64,000 bases of DNA from Fusarium oxysporum f. sp. lycopersici 4287 (Eukaryota > Ascomycota > Sordariomycetes > Hypocreales > Nectriaceae), in contig NC_030999.1 of the NCBI RefSeq assembly GCF_000149955.1, forward strand, positions 1,377,471-1,441,470, in the 5' to 3' direction. The notes beneath the pieces are model-generated. The model made no database searches. It was not told the DNA's origin and saw only the letters and a list, made by a program, of their open reading frames with translations. Position 1 is the first letter of the stretch. The number at the start of each line of letters is the position of its first letter. The translations under genes were made by a program, and so were the position numbers. Below, piece after piece: positions 20,640 to 31,763 of the stretch.

Positions 20640-21452
20640 AACTTATAAAGGCTAAGTCTCTTCGTCCGTTATCCAAGGTTCCTCCAGACGAGGTTCAAAT
20701 GCGGATGGCTGCCTCGTCGGATAATAACCAAGACGGCATATCTTGAGCTACCTATATAAAATCAGTCACGCTGGTCAAGCGCGCACGCAGGTGAGAGCTA
20801 ATGCTTGTCAAGCGACTTACCTTTCGCTCCCAAGAAAGTCCAAAACGTTGCCAGGAAAAAAGAGAAGATGCTTCGAGTGAGGTCATCTAAGGGGGAAAAA
20901 AAAGGATAAAGGAAAGAAAAGAATGAACAGCAAAGATGAAAATGCAATGTTTATGTTTATGGGCTTTCATCACGGACCGTGATTCACGGTCTGTGAATGA
21001 AGAAGACGAAGCTTAGGCTTGCCAGTGTCAGAGCCCAATGTAGATAAGATAAGCAGAACTTATCGCGGGGTCGTTTTGCGGAGTAATTTCGGGAAATCGT
21101 ATGTGATTACACAACTACCATCTGATAAGTGCCCGGCGCCGCGCACGCATATGTTACCAAAAAAGTCAGTTGAAGCCTAGCGGTGTGGCGATGATAAAAG
21201 CGACGCCTATCTTGAAGACTTCGATTCCGAGGCGGCGTCATCGTTTTTATATGTCAATTCAACTCCTTGGTTCGATCTTGGCTCTCAAGGAGGTCGAGAG
21301 CATGTGTTATCGAATCTTCGGGCATTGATTAGTTGGGCCAGAATCACCCGCCCCCTAGTGACCGTACCCCCCATGCTTGACGCACGGGCACCTACGTTGG
21401 AAAGGAAAGCACGGGGATCGGTCTCTAGACCTTACCCGAGTACTGTAAGCAC
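20640..21452. other. Non-coding stretch with a short palindrome
   Basis: No gene recognised. Around 20973-20998 there is an imperfect palindrome, CACGGACCGTGATTCACGG followed by TCTGTG. The flanks are A-rich. Confidence 0.45.
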
Positions 21453-21456
21453 TTAC

Positions 21457-21701
21457 CTGAATGTAGCAATACATGCACGACGCTCATCCTTTCTCCCAAA
21501 GAATACAAGGCCGCTGATGATAACATTATCCGGTTTTTTAAGTTGTGTCTCTCTCCTTCCGCTTCCATAATTATTTCCATACTGCCTTTCCTGTGGTCCT
21601 AGATCAGAGAGGAAGGGTATGGGAAGCGATTGGAGTTTGCCGATGAATGAGACCACCAAAAGCAGTATGCAAAAGAGGGTGATGACCGGCGATGGCTTCA
21701 A
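21457..21701 (-). pseudogene. First exon of a putative fungal glycosyltransferase, rest missing
   Basis: Starts at ATG 21701 with a classic type-II signal anchor (MKPSPVITLFCILLLVVSFI), followed by a stem and NVIISGLVFFGRKDERR. That last segment resembles the start of the catalytic part of an uncharacterised family of fungal Golgi-type glycosyltransferases (from memory). The exon ends at a good donor (GTAAGT, 21456-21451). No downstream exon continuing the family pattern was found towards 21300, so the remainder has probably been lost. If so, this is a broken gene. Confidence 0.45.
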
Positions 21702-22005
21702 GGGCCACTTTTAGACAGAGAGCCCATTGAGTCACTGTCGGGGTAGCGTGATATTAGACGTGGGTAAGCCGAGATATGATATTGTGAAAAGGCCTTCGAT
21801 CTAGCGTGTATCAGGACGCGCCGGCCAGGGCTGCCGTCAGATCAGATTAACAATCAGATATATCAATCAAATCAATCAATTCAAATCAGATATGGAATTT
21901 TGCCAGATCAATCAATTCAAATACAACGTCTGTACATCTAATATATCTGAATGGAGAGCAGCTACCCTAGATACACCGGATTATCCGTATGTTCCGGCTC
22001 CGGAC

Positions 22006-23320
22006 AACTCTCTCCTGTAAAATTTTTTTCCTTGGCACCCGCTGTTAGCGTTCTGCTAGGGCAGAAAATTTTTACAGGCCAAAATGGCAACAAAGCAGCT
22101 GCGGGACTAGCGGGACCCTAACAGCTGCTGGAAGAAAGGGATTCAGAGAGTTGACCTTTCTTCGTGACAAGTGTTTTCAACGGCACTGAGCTTCGCGAGC
22201 TCTTGACATCGCCTCCGGGCACCATTTCATTTGTCTTATCTACGACTTCTTCTCACCTCGACATTTCGGCTTCGCGAGCCTGCGATATTCCGGCCTCTGT
22301 GCCCCTCGACTTCCCGTACGACCGACTTCTGCAGCCTCGGCTGCCCAGACGACATTCGCAGCATCTTGCTGCTTGACATCGAGGGTCATCGTGCCCTCAC
22401 CCTCACTCTCACCTCCGCCTGCAGTTTATCGCTGCCCCGACCGACCTCTGCAGCTTTGGCTGCCCGAACAACACAAACAGTCTTCGGCTGCTCGACTTTC
22501 TGGGCCCTCTGGTGCCCTCGACCTTGACGCACGGACCCCACACGATTCGTTGCCCTTTTTGCAGCTCGGAAGCTGCTTGACCGATCTCTGCAGTCGTGTA
22601 CTGCCCAGAGAACCTCTTCTTCTTTGCAGCCTCGGCTGCTGCCCGGAACACGACTGGGCTTCGACAATTTGTCTCACTGGCTGAGACCACTAGACAAAAC
22701 CGCTGGGTCGAAATGGTACAGAGCTTACCTGGAGACCGTGGAATGAGGCGACTACCTCGTCCACAGAGCAGCGTTCTAGCCTCCTTGGGGTTTTCTCCTG
22801 CAAGGGTTTTCCCTAAGGATGCACGGTTCTAGGGTTGCAGCTACTGGCGATCTTAGGGGATCATGGACTTCCTGCCTTAGGGTATGGAAAGCTACTTGAT
22901 CTATCTGTGCAAGAGAATTCTAGGCTGGAGAGGAATAGTTCCCGCTGACGGGATGACCTCTTGAAAGTAAAGCGCCTTTGTGCCGATGATATGCTGGATG
23001 AACTAGATAGAAGCGTTGCCGGAGGGAAGCTCTGCTGAGATCAACTGTATTGATGTCCATGGGACGTGCTTCACCGACAACTACTGTAGAGCTGGCTACG
23101 AGTAGAGAGGTGCCTCTTGGGGGGATGAGTACAGAAAACGCTCGAGCATGTATACGGCTCCGACGCAAGAGGCCTTGCAGATGACCTGAGCGAGGATCAG
23201 TATGGCAGCGATTGTAGATAGTTTAGCTCAGCACGTCCTGTGCTCCCTTAGGAGACTTTTCGGGGCTGATGGCCCCCCCGGACGAAAAATATACATAACA
23301 TAACATAACATAACATACAT
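22006..23320 (+). mobile_element. Long variant of a SINE-like retroposon (~1.3 kb)
   Basis: Starts AACTCTCTCCTGTAAAA and ends CGGACGAAAAATATAC followed by (ATAAC)n. The start and the 3' segment (GCTGACGGG.., GCCTTTGTGCC.., TAGCTCAGCACGTC.., GACGAAAAATATAC) match the shorter copies at 33765-34420 and 49889-50550. The centre (22180-22700) is different, is CT-rich and carries its own repeats. No convincing target duplication was found, and no long ORF. Confidence 0.7.
22318..22615 (+). repeat. Interspersed CTGCAG-centred repeat units
   Basis: Three units of the form GACCGAC-TTCTGCAG-(C)CTCGGCTGCCC recur at about 22320, 22437 and 22579, with a weaker fourth near 22628. Spacing is irregular at 117-142 bp. 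They lie inside the long retroposon variant. Confidence 0.6.
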
Positions 23321-24444
23321 TTGGAAATCAGAGGAAGGTTTTACATATGGAAGCTATGGATGGCCCAGATATTCAGGAAATCATGGCCGATGTGAACAAT
23401 TATACCAGCACCAGGCCTGTATTTGTAGTTGGAGAGACGATAACTGCTACGAGAAATTCCTAAGAAACCGATGGTGGGTGAGTTAGGCCAAGGTTTTCCT
23501 TCATGGGCTAGACACCGTCAATGACAGGCCAGTTCTACTATGTTGAGCCAGAAACTACGAAGATTTTGCTCAAGTCAGGACGTCAAGTCCAAAGAGTACC
23601 ATGCCTGAACTAATGAAATGTAATTACTTCTGTTATAATAAGCTCTCATCTATATTTGTTGGCAAACGCGACTGCGCTCGTCATGAACAGTTTGTTCTTG
23701 TCATACCCCTGGGCTGCTTTGCTAGACTAGTCCGGCTGGTACTCTAGTATGATGCTGGTTGTACTCCGGACCGTGGACGGGCCGATAGTGGACAAGCGCC
23801 CAGCCGTCTTACAAATTCTTCCGCGGTCGCGGGGAACTTGATAACGCCCCCCTCCAGGCTCCTTCTCTCTTCCATCAAGGTCTCATGATCGCGCATCAGG
23901 AGAACCCTGCTTATCTAGGGCTAGAGGAATTTGCCATTGGCCCCTGACGTAGTAGGAATTATCGTTTGCTACGTGCATTCTGATCATAGCTCTTCTCAAA
24001 CCAACCATGCTTCAGGTCGTTTGTACTCCCTGAGGTCATTTTTGGCTACCTGGAATCACTGACTAAGGAGTAAAATCTGAAGTGATTTGTTCGAGTATCC
24101 TGCCGTCTGGGTTATTGTAACTGCGGCTTATCCAATTCGAGCTATTTTTAGCCCTAATGCAAATCGAAAGACGTCAATCCAAGTGTTTGGCTACCTTCCA
24201 TAAATGTATTCCATCAGCAGCTGGTAATTGGGTCATATACCAGGACGATGAAAAGGGGACGGCTAATCGTTAAAAATTACTTCGGTCAAGTTTTATAGAT
24301 CTGATGAAACCTAAAAGCACCTCTGCTAGGCCAGGTCTTTGTTACCACAAGTCGCACGTAATAATTGGCTAGTTCACACGAGATGAACATGACCTCCCGG
24401 CCAAAGTAGCAGAGTCCCACTGCATATTCCCAATGGTTTGAGCT
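23321..24444. other. Non-coding stretch, no gene supported
   Basis: One short ORF of 38 codons (23347-23463, MEAMDGPDIQE..) lies just after the retroposon tail and has no recognised relative. Otherwise stops are frequent in all frames. Confidence 0.45.
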
Positions 24445-24687
24445 CTAACTTACATCTTTAAGGTTAGTTTGACCGTGGGTATTTCTCCACCGCTGGTGAA
24501 CACTTGCCAATGCTAATAACTGGCACCTTTTCGAGTTCAAGATAGAAGTTGAAGCCTCAATCTCCTTCGGCAGGTCATTGAGGGGGACACATGTAGCAAG
24601 ACCGCTCTCTAATCGTGGGTGGGAATTAGTGGTGTTGCCGTCATTGTAGTTTTGTGGGGCAGCTGATCGGGTTGATTCCGGAATCAT
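24445..24687 (-). CDS. Possible first exon of an unknown gene
   Basis: Eighty codons from ATG 24687, ending in LKD followed by GTAAGT, a good intron donor at about 24453. It would be transcribed divergently from the amidotransferase gene 305 bp away. No family recognised and no second exon identified, so coding status is doubtful. Confidence 0.25.
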   Translation of the reverse strand: MIPESTRSAAPQNYNDGNTTNSHPRLESGLATCVPLNDLPKEIEASTSILNSKRCQLLALASVHQRWRNTHGQTNLKDVS

Positions 24688-24991
24688 CTCTCAGATTCTC
24701 ACACAACTTTAAGGTAGTTTGAACTGGACACCTCAAACTAGTAACAACAGACTTGACCGGTCCGGCAGAGACCTGGAAAGCGGGGTACGGCCCATCCGGA
24801 CCATCCGAGCCGGCGAACGATCGATAGGCCAAGGTCGTACATCATCAACACAACACAAGGCGATAATCATTTGATTCCTTAAGCAGCCCTTAGTCTGGCC
24901 TTTCTCCCACCTCTTGTCTTTCCTTTTCACGCCACCGCATACATACTTTGAGCTATTACTATTTCAAGCTCTTGCAGTCAAATATTCTACG

Positions 24992-25907
24992 ATGTCGCTG
25001 GTCAACAGGATTGCGCTTCTACAAAATTACGACAAGGAGGATAAACGAGCCCTAGAGATGGCCAATGCCCTTACTGGTAACTTGAACAACATATTTCAGA
25101 ACGCACAAGTTGATGTTTTTATTTCCCCTCGAGGTGATTCGTTTCCCAATCCAAAAGCCTACCAATTGATCGTCTTGTCCGGAGGACCTCATAGCCTAGC
25201 GGTTGAAAGTCTGCCACTATGGATCGGAGAGACTTTCAAGTTCTTACGTGTAGCCCATGAGCAAACGTTGGCCAAGATCGTGGGGATTTGCTGGGGGCAT
25301 CTTGCTATTAAGAAAGCTCTAGGAGGCCAAGTTGGTAATCTCAGTGGCGAAGGAACCTGTGTAAGTATACAATCTTGAAGCTTCCTGACACAAGTTTATT
25401 CTTCTCAACTCTTCTTATTGTAGTGACTAGCCATGTACTAACATATCCATTTAGGTCGGCGTGAAGCCGGTTTATTTGAACGAAACTGGAAAAGAAGCAT
25501 TCGCCAAATGGAAAAAAACTGCCGCCAACGGCGGTTTACTTGTCAGTTTCGGTCACCCAGGGACGAAAGAGTTGTTGTTTTGCTAAAAGATTTGATGCCA
25601 GAGTATCATGTAGTCTCATAAGAGAATGGTTTCAAAGATAGCGGCGGACTTGCTTCCACTGGCAGCGGATAATGAGATCCTAGTATCAAGATCTGGTCGA
25701 ATCTTGAGCTCCCAAGGCCACCCAGAAGTTGATGGACACATTGCCAACTTGATCATAGATGTAGACAGTGGGGATTACATAGTTGGGAAAACAAATGAGG
25801 AAATAGATAGTATGAGCCAAGAAGTTCGTCTGCCTCATGACGGACAGCTGTTACTTCAAATTATCCACGCCTGGGTCTTGGATGGGGCGAACACGAATTA
25901 CCGGTAA
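24992..25907 (+). pseudogene. Class-I glutamine amidotransferase-like protein, frameshifted
   Basis: Resembles fungal GMP-synthase-like class-I glutamine amidotransferases, which release ammonia from glutamine via a Cys-His-Glu triad. Exon 1 (24992-25360) contains YQLIVLSGGPHSL and the nucleophile elbow VGICWGHLAIKKALGG, with the usual Gln after GH replaced by Leu. A 94-nt intron (GTAAGT..TTTAG, 25361-25454) leads to VGVKPVYLN. A frameshift near 25560 then breaks the frame, a stop follows near 25619, and the third segment (from 25626) supplies the C-terminal His-Glu (SSQGHPEVDGHI). Triad residues survive in separate frames, so the gene is dead but not old. Confidence 0.75.
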
Positions 25908-26228
25908 ACTCCAATAGTTGCGGTGTCGCACTTTTGAGCCGAGGACACCCCAAAGCTCCTGATTGATTCTGAATTGAGATTGGGTCCTCACGATGACAAG
26001 CGAAGAGCAAAAGAATGTGTTCTACCAATAAGTTGCATGAGAAACAGTCGATAACGGAAAACACTGACTACAACAAGAACCACTGAATCCACATCACAAC
26101 ACCATATGTACCAACTCATACCATCATTGATCACTCCCGCTGTTCCTTTACTAGACCGTATTCCACTTGAGAGAAGAATTTGACTGGTTTACACTGTCAT
26201 AGCACCACAGGCCGGAGAGGATTCCAGA
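25908..26228. other. Intergenic, convergent 3' ends
   Basis: Lies between the amidotransferase pseudogene (plus) and the MFS remnant (minus). Nothing recognised. Confidence 0.5.
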
Positions 26229-27059
26229 TTAGTGGCTGCTGACCACATCAGAATCAACAAGCTTCCAGTAGGCCTCTGTACTGCGGGCACGTAGCCGCTT
26301 TCCATATTTCACTATGGCCAGAAACGACGCGGCAACTAACATGCCAACAAATGCGGCGACCAGAAAGCAGTTTTGGAAACCCATATTCTCGAACCATGGC
26401 GTGATTCTATCAAGATCAATCAGCTCAAGTGTCAGCCTCACAGCGCGTAAAAGAGACTTACGCATAGCCCATTCCGAAAGCCATAGAATTGCGAATAATC
26501 ATAACAGTAGACAGAGCATCGCCACTGATATGGTAGTATGAATCAATCAGGTAATTGACACTTAAAGTAATACCGACGGCATTGATGAATCCGAGCCCGC
26601 ACATGGCAACAAGGAGACCGAACCAGTGGATGTTATGGGCCGCACCAACGCCCCAGAGGATGAGGGATGCAGGGATAAGGATGACACAGAGCAGGAACGG
26701 CCACAGTCTCTGTTCGGCTTCCATAACACCTTGGTTGCGGCGAGCGAGTCGGATGGTGAACCAGTCGCTAAATCGTCCAGTGTAAAGAGCTCTTCGCTGT
26801 GGGTTAGCATCTGTTTTCTAGCTGGGACGTATGGGAAATACTCACGCCAGCAGAGTCCCTACCAGAGGAGAGAGATAAGACAGCCCAACCTTTGACGCCC
26901 TATAGCGACGCTTAGTACTAGTTGCAGGAATTGGAATTACAAGCTACTCACGCAAAGTTGTATGGGGTTCCGCTCAAGACCACCGATGCCGTAGCGTTCA
27001 TAACGTTGAACCAGATGAGATAATTACCGTAGATAAAACTGTAATCCGTTTAGAAGATT
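26229..27059 (-). pseudogene. MFS transporter, 3' half only, cut by Copia 2
   Basis: Four exons splice cleanly on the minus strand: 27038-26952, 26899-26846, 26796-26462 and 26406-26229 (654 nt, 217 residues plus stop), with introns of 48-55 nt bearing GTGAGT/GTAAGT donors. The product is the C-terminal half of a 12-helix major facilitator (six hydrophobic segments). It includes GLSYLSPLVGTLLA, YTGRFSDWFTIRLARRNQGV (the cytoplasmic loop motif), GFINAVGITLSVNYLIDSY and FGMGYAITPWFENMG. This layout is typical of DHA1-like fungal transporters. Upstream of 27039 an acceptor site leads into an intron that is interrupted by the Copia LTR at 27060. No damage other than truncation is visible. Confidence 0.85.
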
Positions 27060-27253
27060 TGTTGGAAAATCCGGGAATCCCCTTCCCTTCAGGATTCAGA
27101 CTGTTAGTCTGAAAGTCCTAGATTTAAAGTTCAAAGTCCTAGATACAATCATCTAGAGATATAAACCCGAGAATAACTCTCAGCTCAATAATGAACAACC
27201 AAGTTTCATAAAAATACATTTTCACCCAGCACTACTGCGCAATATAAACAACA
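27060..27253 (+). repeat. Copia element 2, 5' LTR (194 bp)
   Basis: TGTTGGAAAATCC to ATAAACAACA, with TG..CA ends. Identical to 31764-31957 and about 92% similar to the solo LTR at 62088-62283. Confidence 0.95.
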
Positions 27254-27267
27254 GGTTATGAGCCCGG
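27254..27267 (+). other. Primer-binding site of Copia 2
   Basis: GGTTATGAGCCCGG directly after the LTR, identical to that of Copia 1 and complementary to the initiator-tRNA anticodon stem-loop. Confidence 0.75.
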
Positions 27268-27327
27268 GTTAGCAAACACCGGGTTTCTCTTCTGAATCAA
27301 AGAACCAAACTTTAACTTCAACTCAAG

Positions 27328-30300
27328 ATGACGTCACGACGAGCCCCACCTTCCACCATGCGAACTCGCAACACAATCAGAGTATCGCCTGCATCCGAAT
27401 CGTCGCAACCTGGTGCTTCAGGTCAAGACCACACACCATCCTCAATGTATGACAGTACCACGGTCATCTCTGAAAAGAATACTCTTTTCCTTCCGCAAGA
27501 GCTCAAGCTAGGCGGCCCCTCCAATTGGGAGCAATATTGCCCAGCTCAGAAGGCCATTCTTCGGATCAATGGCCTCGAAGATGCTGTCTTTGGTGATTAC
27601 CCTCCCGAGGAACAGCAGACTATGGATCAAAAGATCAGGGCGGCAAAAGCTGCCGTCTCCATCCGAGGTAACTGCACTGGAGAAGCACTCAGTCAACTAG
27701 TCGGGATTGAGAATCCCCAGGAGATGTTCAACCTTCTCCAGGCCTATTGTATTGGCACGGGCCCAGTTCTTCTGCAGACAACACTTTACCAGTTCATCCG
27801 GATCAAAACAAGCTCTTACGAGACAATTCCACAATTTAATGTCGACTTTGAACGACTCGTCAAACTTCTCCTCGAGCAGAAAGAACCAATCTCAGATACC
27901 CTCAAAAAGGTTGTTTATCTGACTGCCTGCGAGAACGAGTACCCTGACTGGACTGCCAGACAGCGCGCTCTCCTACGCTCGGAGCATCCGCCAACACTAC
28001 GATCAATGCAGCAAGATCTCATTGATGAAAACAGGTCATCAGATGATGATGACAGTCATGGTACTGCCTCCACGTACTGGGCTCACAGTAAAAAGACTGG
28101 AAGGAAGGGCCCGGCCGCAAGAAAGCAAGAGGCAAGTGGCCGGAGGAGAGGATCTTCAAAGAACCAGCGAGCCGCGAACAAGTCTAGCCAGGAAACCAAT
28201 CATCGAGTCGGCAAGAACAAGGAACATACCTGCACGAACTGCAAGAAGAGAGGACATCATGAAAATGATTGTTGGTTCGCCCATAAGGATAAGCGACCCG
28301 ACTGGGCAGTCCGTCTCGCCAAGGAACTCATGGAGCATGATCTTCAACGCGACAGCACCAAGAATCTCCATATCAAGGAATCAAATCACATGACAGTTGA
28401 GCGATCTTTTCTGATTCTTGAAGACAGCGTCTCAGACGAGCTACCTATGGACAATACAGAGACGTGTAAAGTCTCCCTTGATAACATCTCTTCAACCGCA
28501 GAATGGCTGTTCGACACAGGTTCATCAGTCCACATCTGCAACGACCAAAGCCTATTCACAGAACTGCAGCCTGCAACCCGAACGGTCCTCGTTACGGGCG
28601 GTGGGAAGGTGTACCCATTCGGTAAGGGGACAGTCAAAATTTGCTTCATAAACAAATGGGGTGAGCAGGTCACAATTAACCTCAAAGACACGCTGTTCAT
28701 CCCTGAGTTTCCGGTAAATGTCATGTCAGGACTCAGGCTATACAAGAACGGCGGCTGGATAGACGGGAACGACATGTACGACCCAACAGGAGATGTCTTT
28801 GGTCTCCTCCGCATAGGAAGGGACGGTCTGTACGTGAACACTGAGGTCGGAAAGACTACTGTTTCAAACCAGGCCGTCTCGGAACTCCAGCCAGAACCAT
28901 GCAATCATCACACTGCTTCATCAAACCAATGCCTGAATGTCGACCTTTGGCACCGAAGACTCGGCCATGTTAACGCATATCAGGTGTCACAGACTGCCAA
29001 AATGACCAGAGGAATGTACTGTGACGGCCACCACGACCATCAGCCTTTCAATTACTGCCTCGCCTGCGACATCGCAAAGGCCCTACGATGGACTCCGCGA
29101 AATAAACGGAAACGAGCCTCCAGGGCCGGGTTCATTCATGTTGACACCTTCAAAGTCAATCCACCGGGCATTAGAGGCGAACGATGGGGAATGATTGCCA
29201 CAGATGACAGGCATAGAATGAGATGGGCCTACACGTTCACGAGGAAGGGGATGGCTTCGGAACTTCTAGGCCAGCTCATCTCCAAGATACGAACTCAGTA
29301 TGGCATCCGAGTGTACGCAATCCAAATGGATGGCGGCTCTGAGCTCTATGGTGCGTCTCTCAAAAACCTCGAGTACACTCACGGCGTCAAGATCATCAAG
29401 ACGACACCATATACTCCTGAATTTAACGGAGTTGCTGAGCGCTCTAACCGCATCATCTTTGACAAAGTCAGAGCAACCATGGAATCGGAAAGAATCCCGA
29501 TAGAGCTCTGGCCATTGGTCCTGGAAGATATGGTGCGCAAGACAAACGTGACAGCCACCAGGGCAATTGATGGCCTCACTCCCATGGAAAGCTTTCTCAA
29601 CGAGGCCTTCCCCGGACAAGACAACAAGCCGGATCTGTCCGGAGAACGAATCTGCGGCTCACAAGTCACGATACACATACCGCAGGAACGAAGATTGAGA
29701 TCACACAAGTTTGGCCCAAGAGGAGAGGCTGGAATCTACCTATGCATGGAAGGTTCACAGATCTACACCTGCTGGGTGCCCTCTCGCAGGAAGGGACATC
29801 AGATCGTCCGTTCTGCAAATGTACAATTCTACGAAAAGGTTGGGGAGACAGAACTCCTGACCGAAACTGAGCATGATGTTGAGCCGGAAATCCGCAAGAA
29901 CGGAGCTCCCATCTCAAGCCGGCCACAGTCCGTCACGGAGCAGACAAAGACTCCAAGGCCACAAAGGTCTGAAGTGAACAATCTTCAGCATGCTGAGGTG
30001 CATAATCCTCAGCATGGACAGACGACAACATCCATGACATCAGCTAAGCTGCCCGATCTCCGAAAAGAGGTGATCACTGAGCCCAAAACAATGACTGAAG
30101 CGCTTCAAGGTCCGCAAAGGGAGCATTGGCTCAGAGCAATACACAGTGAGCTGCGCAGTCTCCTCACGAAAGGAACTTGGCGCATGCTGGACCGCAACCA
30201 AGCTCACAATAGGCCACTTACCGTCAAATGGGTATTCAAGGTCAAGAAAAACGAGGACGGCAACCTCGACAAGTTCAAGGCGCGGCTGGTGGTCAGAGGC

Positions 30301-31743
30301 TTTGAACAACAGTTCGGCTTTGACTACAACCAGACCTTTGCCTCTGTTGCCAAAGCGGCGACTTGGAGAATCCTCCTCACCGTTGCTGCCTGTCTTGACT
30401 GGGAGATTGAGCAGATGGACGTGTCGACGGCGTTCCTGGAAGGGGACCTCGAGGAAGAAGTCTTCATCGAAATGCCGGAAGGGCTTGTAGAGTATTTCGA
30501 CCAACACCCAGAAGACCGTCCGCCAGGATTCTCAACCGAGAAGATCTGCAAACTGATCAAATCCCTCTATGGACTCAAACAGGCGCCTCGGCAATGGCAA
30601 AAGAAGCTGAAGGAGGCCTTGGAATCCCTTGACTTTCGACAAGTAACGTCTGACACGGCCGTATATCACAATCCCACAACGGGAGTGATCATCATCACAT
30701 ATGTGGATGACTTCCTCATCATGGGCAGCAACAAGGAAGCAATCCAAGGGTACAAAGCCCGCCTGGGAGAGATCTTCACAATGACTGATCTCGGTCCCGC
30801 CAGCCATTTTCTTGGAGTAAGAATAACCCGAGACAGGAACTCAAGGCTGATCTACCTTTCCCAGGATGCATATTTTACCAGAATACTGAAGAAATTCGGC
30901 TTAGAGGATTGTCGACCGGTCAAGACCCCGATGGAGCGAAATTCACTCTCGACACTGCAACCAAGAGACAATGGCGACTCGGCTTCTCCAGAAGAACGAG
31001 AAGACTATAGCTCGAAAACCGGCTCGCTGATGTATGGAATGACCCAAACCAGACCCGATTTAGCTTTCCTACTCTCGGTACTCTCAAGATACATGTCGAA
31101 TCCATCACCAACACATTCACGAATGATCAAAAGAGGTCTCCGCTATCTACAGCAGACAAGAGACCACGGCCTGGTGCTTGGGGGCGTCAAGAAAGATCCT
31201 GAATCCGCTTGGAGCATCACAGCTTGGGCCGACTCGGATTGGAAAGGCGACACTGTTACGGGAAGATCGACGTTTGGATGGCTTGTTCAACTTGAAGGAT
31301 CTACAGTCTCATGGAGGGCCAAACGGCACGAAACAGTGGCACTATCGACTACCGAGGCTGAATATACAGCACTCTCCCAGTGTGCCAGAGAATTGGCCTG
31401 GACTAGGAACCTCTTCTCTGAACTGCTCCTTCCGCTACATATGCCTATCCCACTGAACGGCGACAACCAGGGTTCCCTAAAGCTATGCAGAAACCCTGAG
31501 CTTCACCAACGGACAAAGCACATTCCGTTAACCGAGCACCATATCCGAGAAGAAGTTGAAGCCGGGAATATTGATGTGCAATACGTCAGCACACATGAGC
31601 AGGTAGCAGACGGACTCACTAAACCATTGAACGCCGTCAGCCACGGTCACTTTCTAGAAGCAATTCGAGTCAGTGCATGTCCGATCGAGGAAGCAGGTCG
31701 TATTATTTGGAGTACTGAAGTCCACGATGACTCTGTGCCCTGA
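27328..31743 (+). CDS. Copia Gag-Pol polyprotein, 1471 aa
   Basis: Second, clearly different Copia lineage in this window. The Gag region ends with zinc knuckle CTNCKKRGHHENDC (CX2CX4HX4C, residue ~307). Protease WLFDTGSSVHIC lies at ~392, and the GAG-pre-integrase motif LWHRRLGHVN at ~540. The integrase core has HVDTFKV, QMDGGSELYG and FNGVAERSN, giving the D-D-E triad. Reverse transcriptase runs from VKWVFKVKKN to YVDDFLIMG (~1128), and RNase H has AWADSDWKGD and STTEAEYTAL. The ATG at 27328 follows the leader by 75 nt. No stops or frameshifts are present and the LTRs are identical, so it is probably able to transpose. Confidence 0.96.
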   Translation: MTSRRAPPSTMRTRNTIRVSPASESSQPGASGQDHTPSSMYDSTTVISEKNTLFLPQELKLGGPSNWEQYCPAQKAILRINGLEDAVFGDYPPEEQQTMDQKIRAAKAAVSIRGNCTGEALSQLVGIENPQEMFNLLQAYCIGTGPVLLQTTLYQFIRIKTSSYETIPQFNVDFERLVKLLLEQKEPISDTLKKVVYLTACENEYPDWTARQRALLRSEHPPTLRSMQQDLIDENRSSDDDDSHGTASTYWAHSKKTGRKGPAARKQEASGRRRGSSKNQRAANKSSQETNHRVGKNKEHTCTNCKKRGHHENDCWFAHKDKRPDWAVRLAKELMEHDLQRDSTKNLHIKESNHMTVERSFLILEDSVSDELPMDNTETCKVSLDNISSTAEWLFDTGSSVHICNDQSLFTELQPATRTVLVTGGGKVYPFGKGTVKICFINKWGEQVTINLKDTLFIPEFPVNVMSGLRLYKNGGWIDGNDMYDPTGDVFGLLRIGRDGLYVNTEVGKTTVSNQAVSELQPEPCNHHTASSNQCLNVDLWHRRLGHVNAYQVSQTAKMTRGMYCDGHHDHQPFNYCLACDIAKALRWTPRNKRKRASRAGFIHVDTFKVNPPGIRGERWGMIATDDRHRMRWAYTFTRKGMASELLGQLISKIRTQYGIRVYAIQMDGGSELYGASLKNLEYTHGVKIIKTTPYTPEFNGVAERSNRIIFDKVRATMESERIPIELWPLVLEDMVRKTNVTATRAIDGLTPMESFLNEAFPGQDNKPDLSGERICGSQVTIHIPQERRLRSHKFGPRGEAGIYLCMEGSQIYTCWVPSRRKGHQIVRSANVQFYEKVGETELLTETEHDVEPEIRKNGAPISSRPQSVTEQTKTPRPQRSEVNNLQHAEVHNPQHGQTTTSMTSAKLPDLRKEVITEPKTMTEALQGPQREHWLRAIHSELRSLLTKGTWRMLDRNQAHNRPLTVKWVFKVKKNEDGNLDKFKARLVVRGFEQQFGFDYNQTFASVAKAATWRILLTVAACLDWEIEQMDVSTAFLEGDLEEEVFIEMPEGLVEYFDQHPEDRPPGFSTEKICKLIKSLYGLKQAPRQWQKKLKEALESLDFRQVTSDTAVYHNPTTGVIIITYVDDFLIMGSNKEAIQGYKARLGEIFTMTDLGPASHFLGVRITRDRNSRLIYLSQDAYFTRILKKFGLEDCRPVKTPMERNSLSTLQPRDNGDSASPEEREDYSSKTGSLMYGMTQTRPDLAFLLSVLSRYMSNPSPTHSRMIKRGLRYLQQTRDHGLVLGGVKKDPESAWSITAWADSDWKGDTVTGRSTFGWLVQLEGSTVSWRAKRHETVALSTTEAEYTALSQCARELAWTRNLFSELLLPLHMPIPLNGDNQGSLKLCRNPELHQRTKHIPLTEHHIREEVEAGNIDVQYVSTHEQVADGLTKPLNAVSHGHFLEAIRVSACPIEEAGRIIWSTEVHDDSVP

Positions 31744-31763
31744 AGACAAGGTGGATGGGGGCG

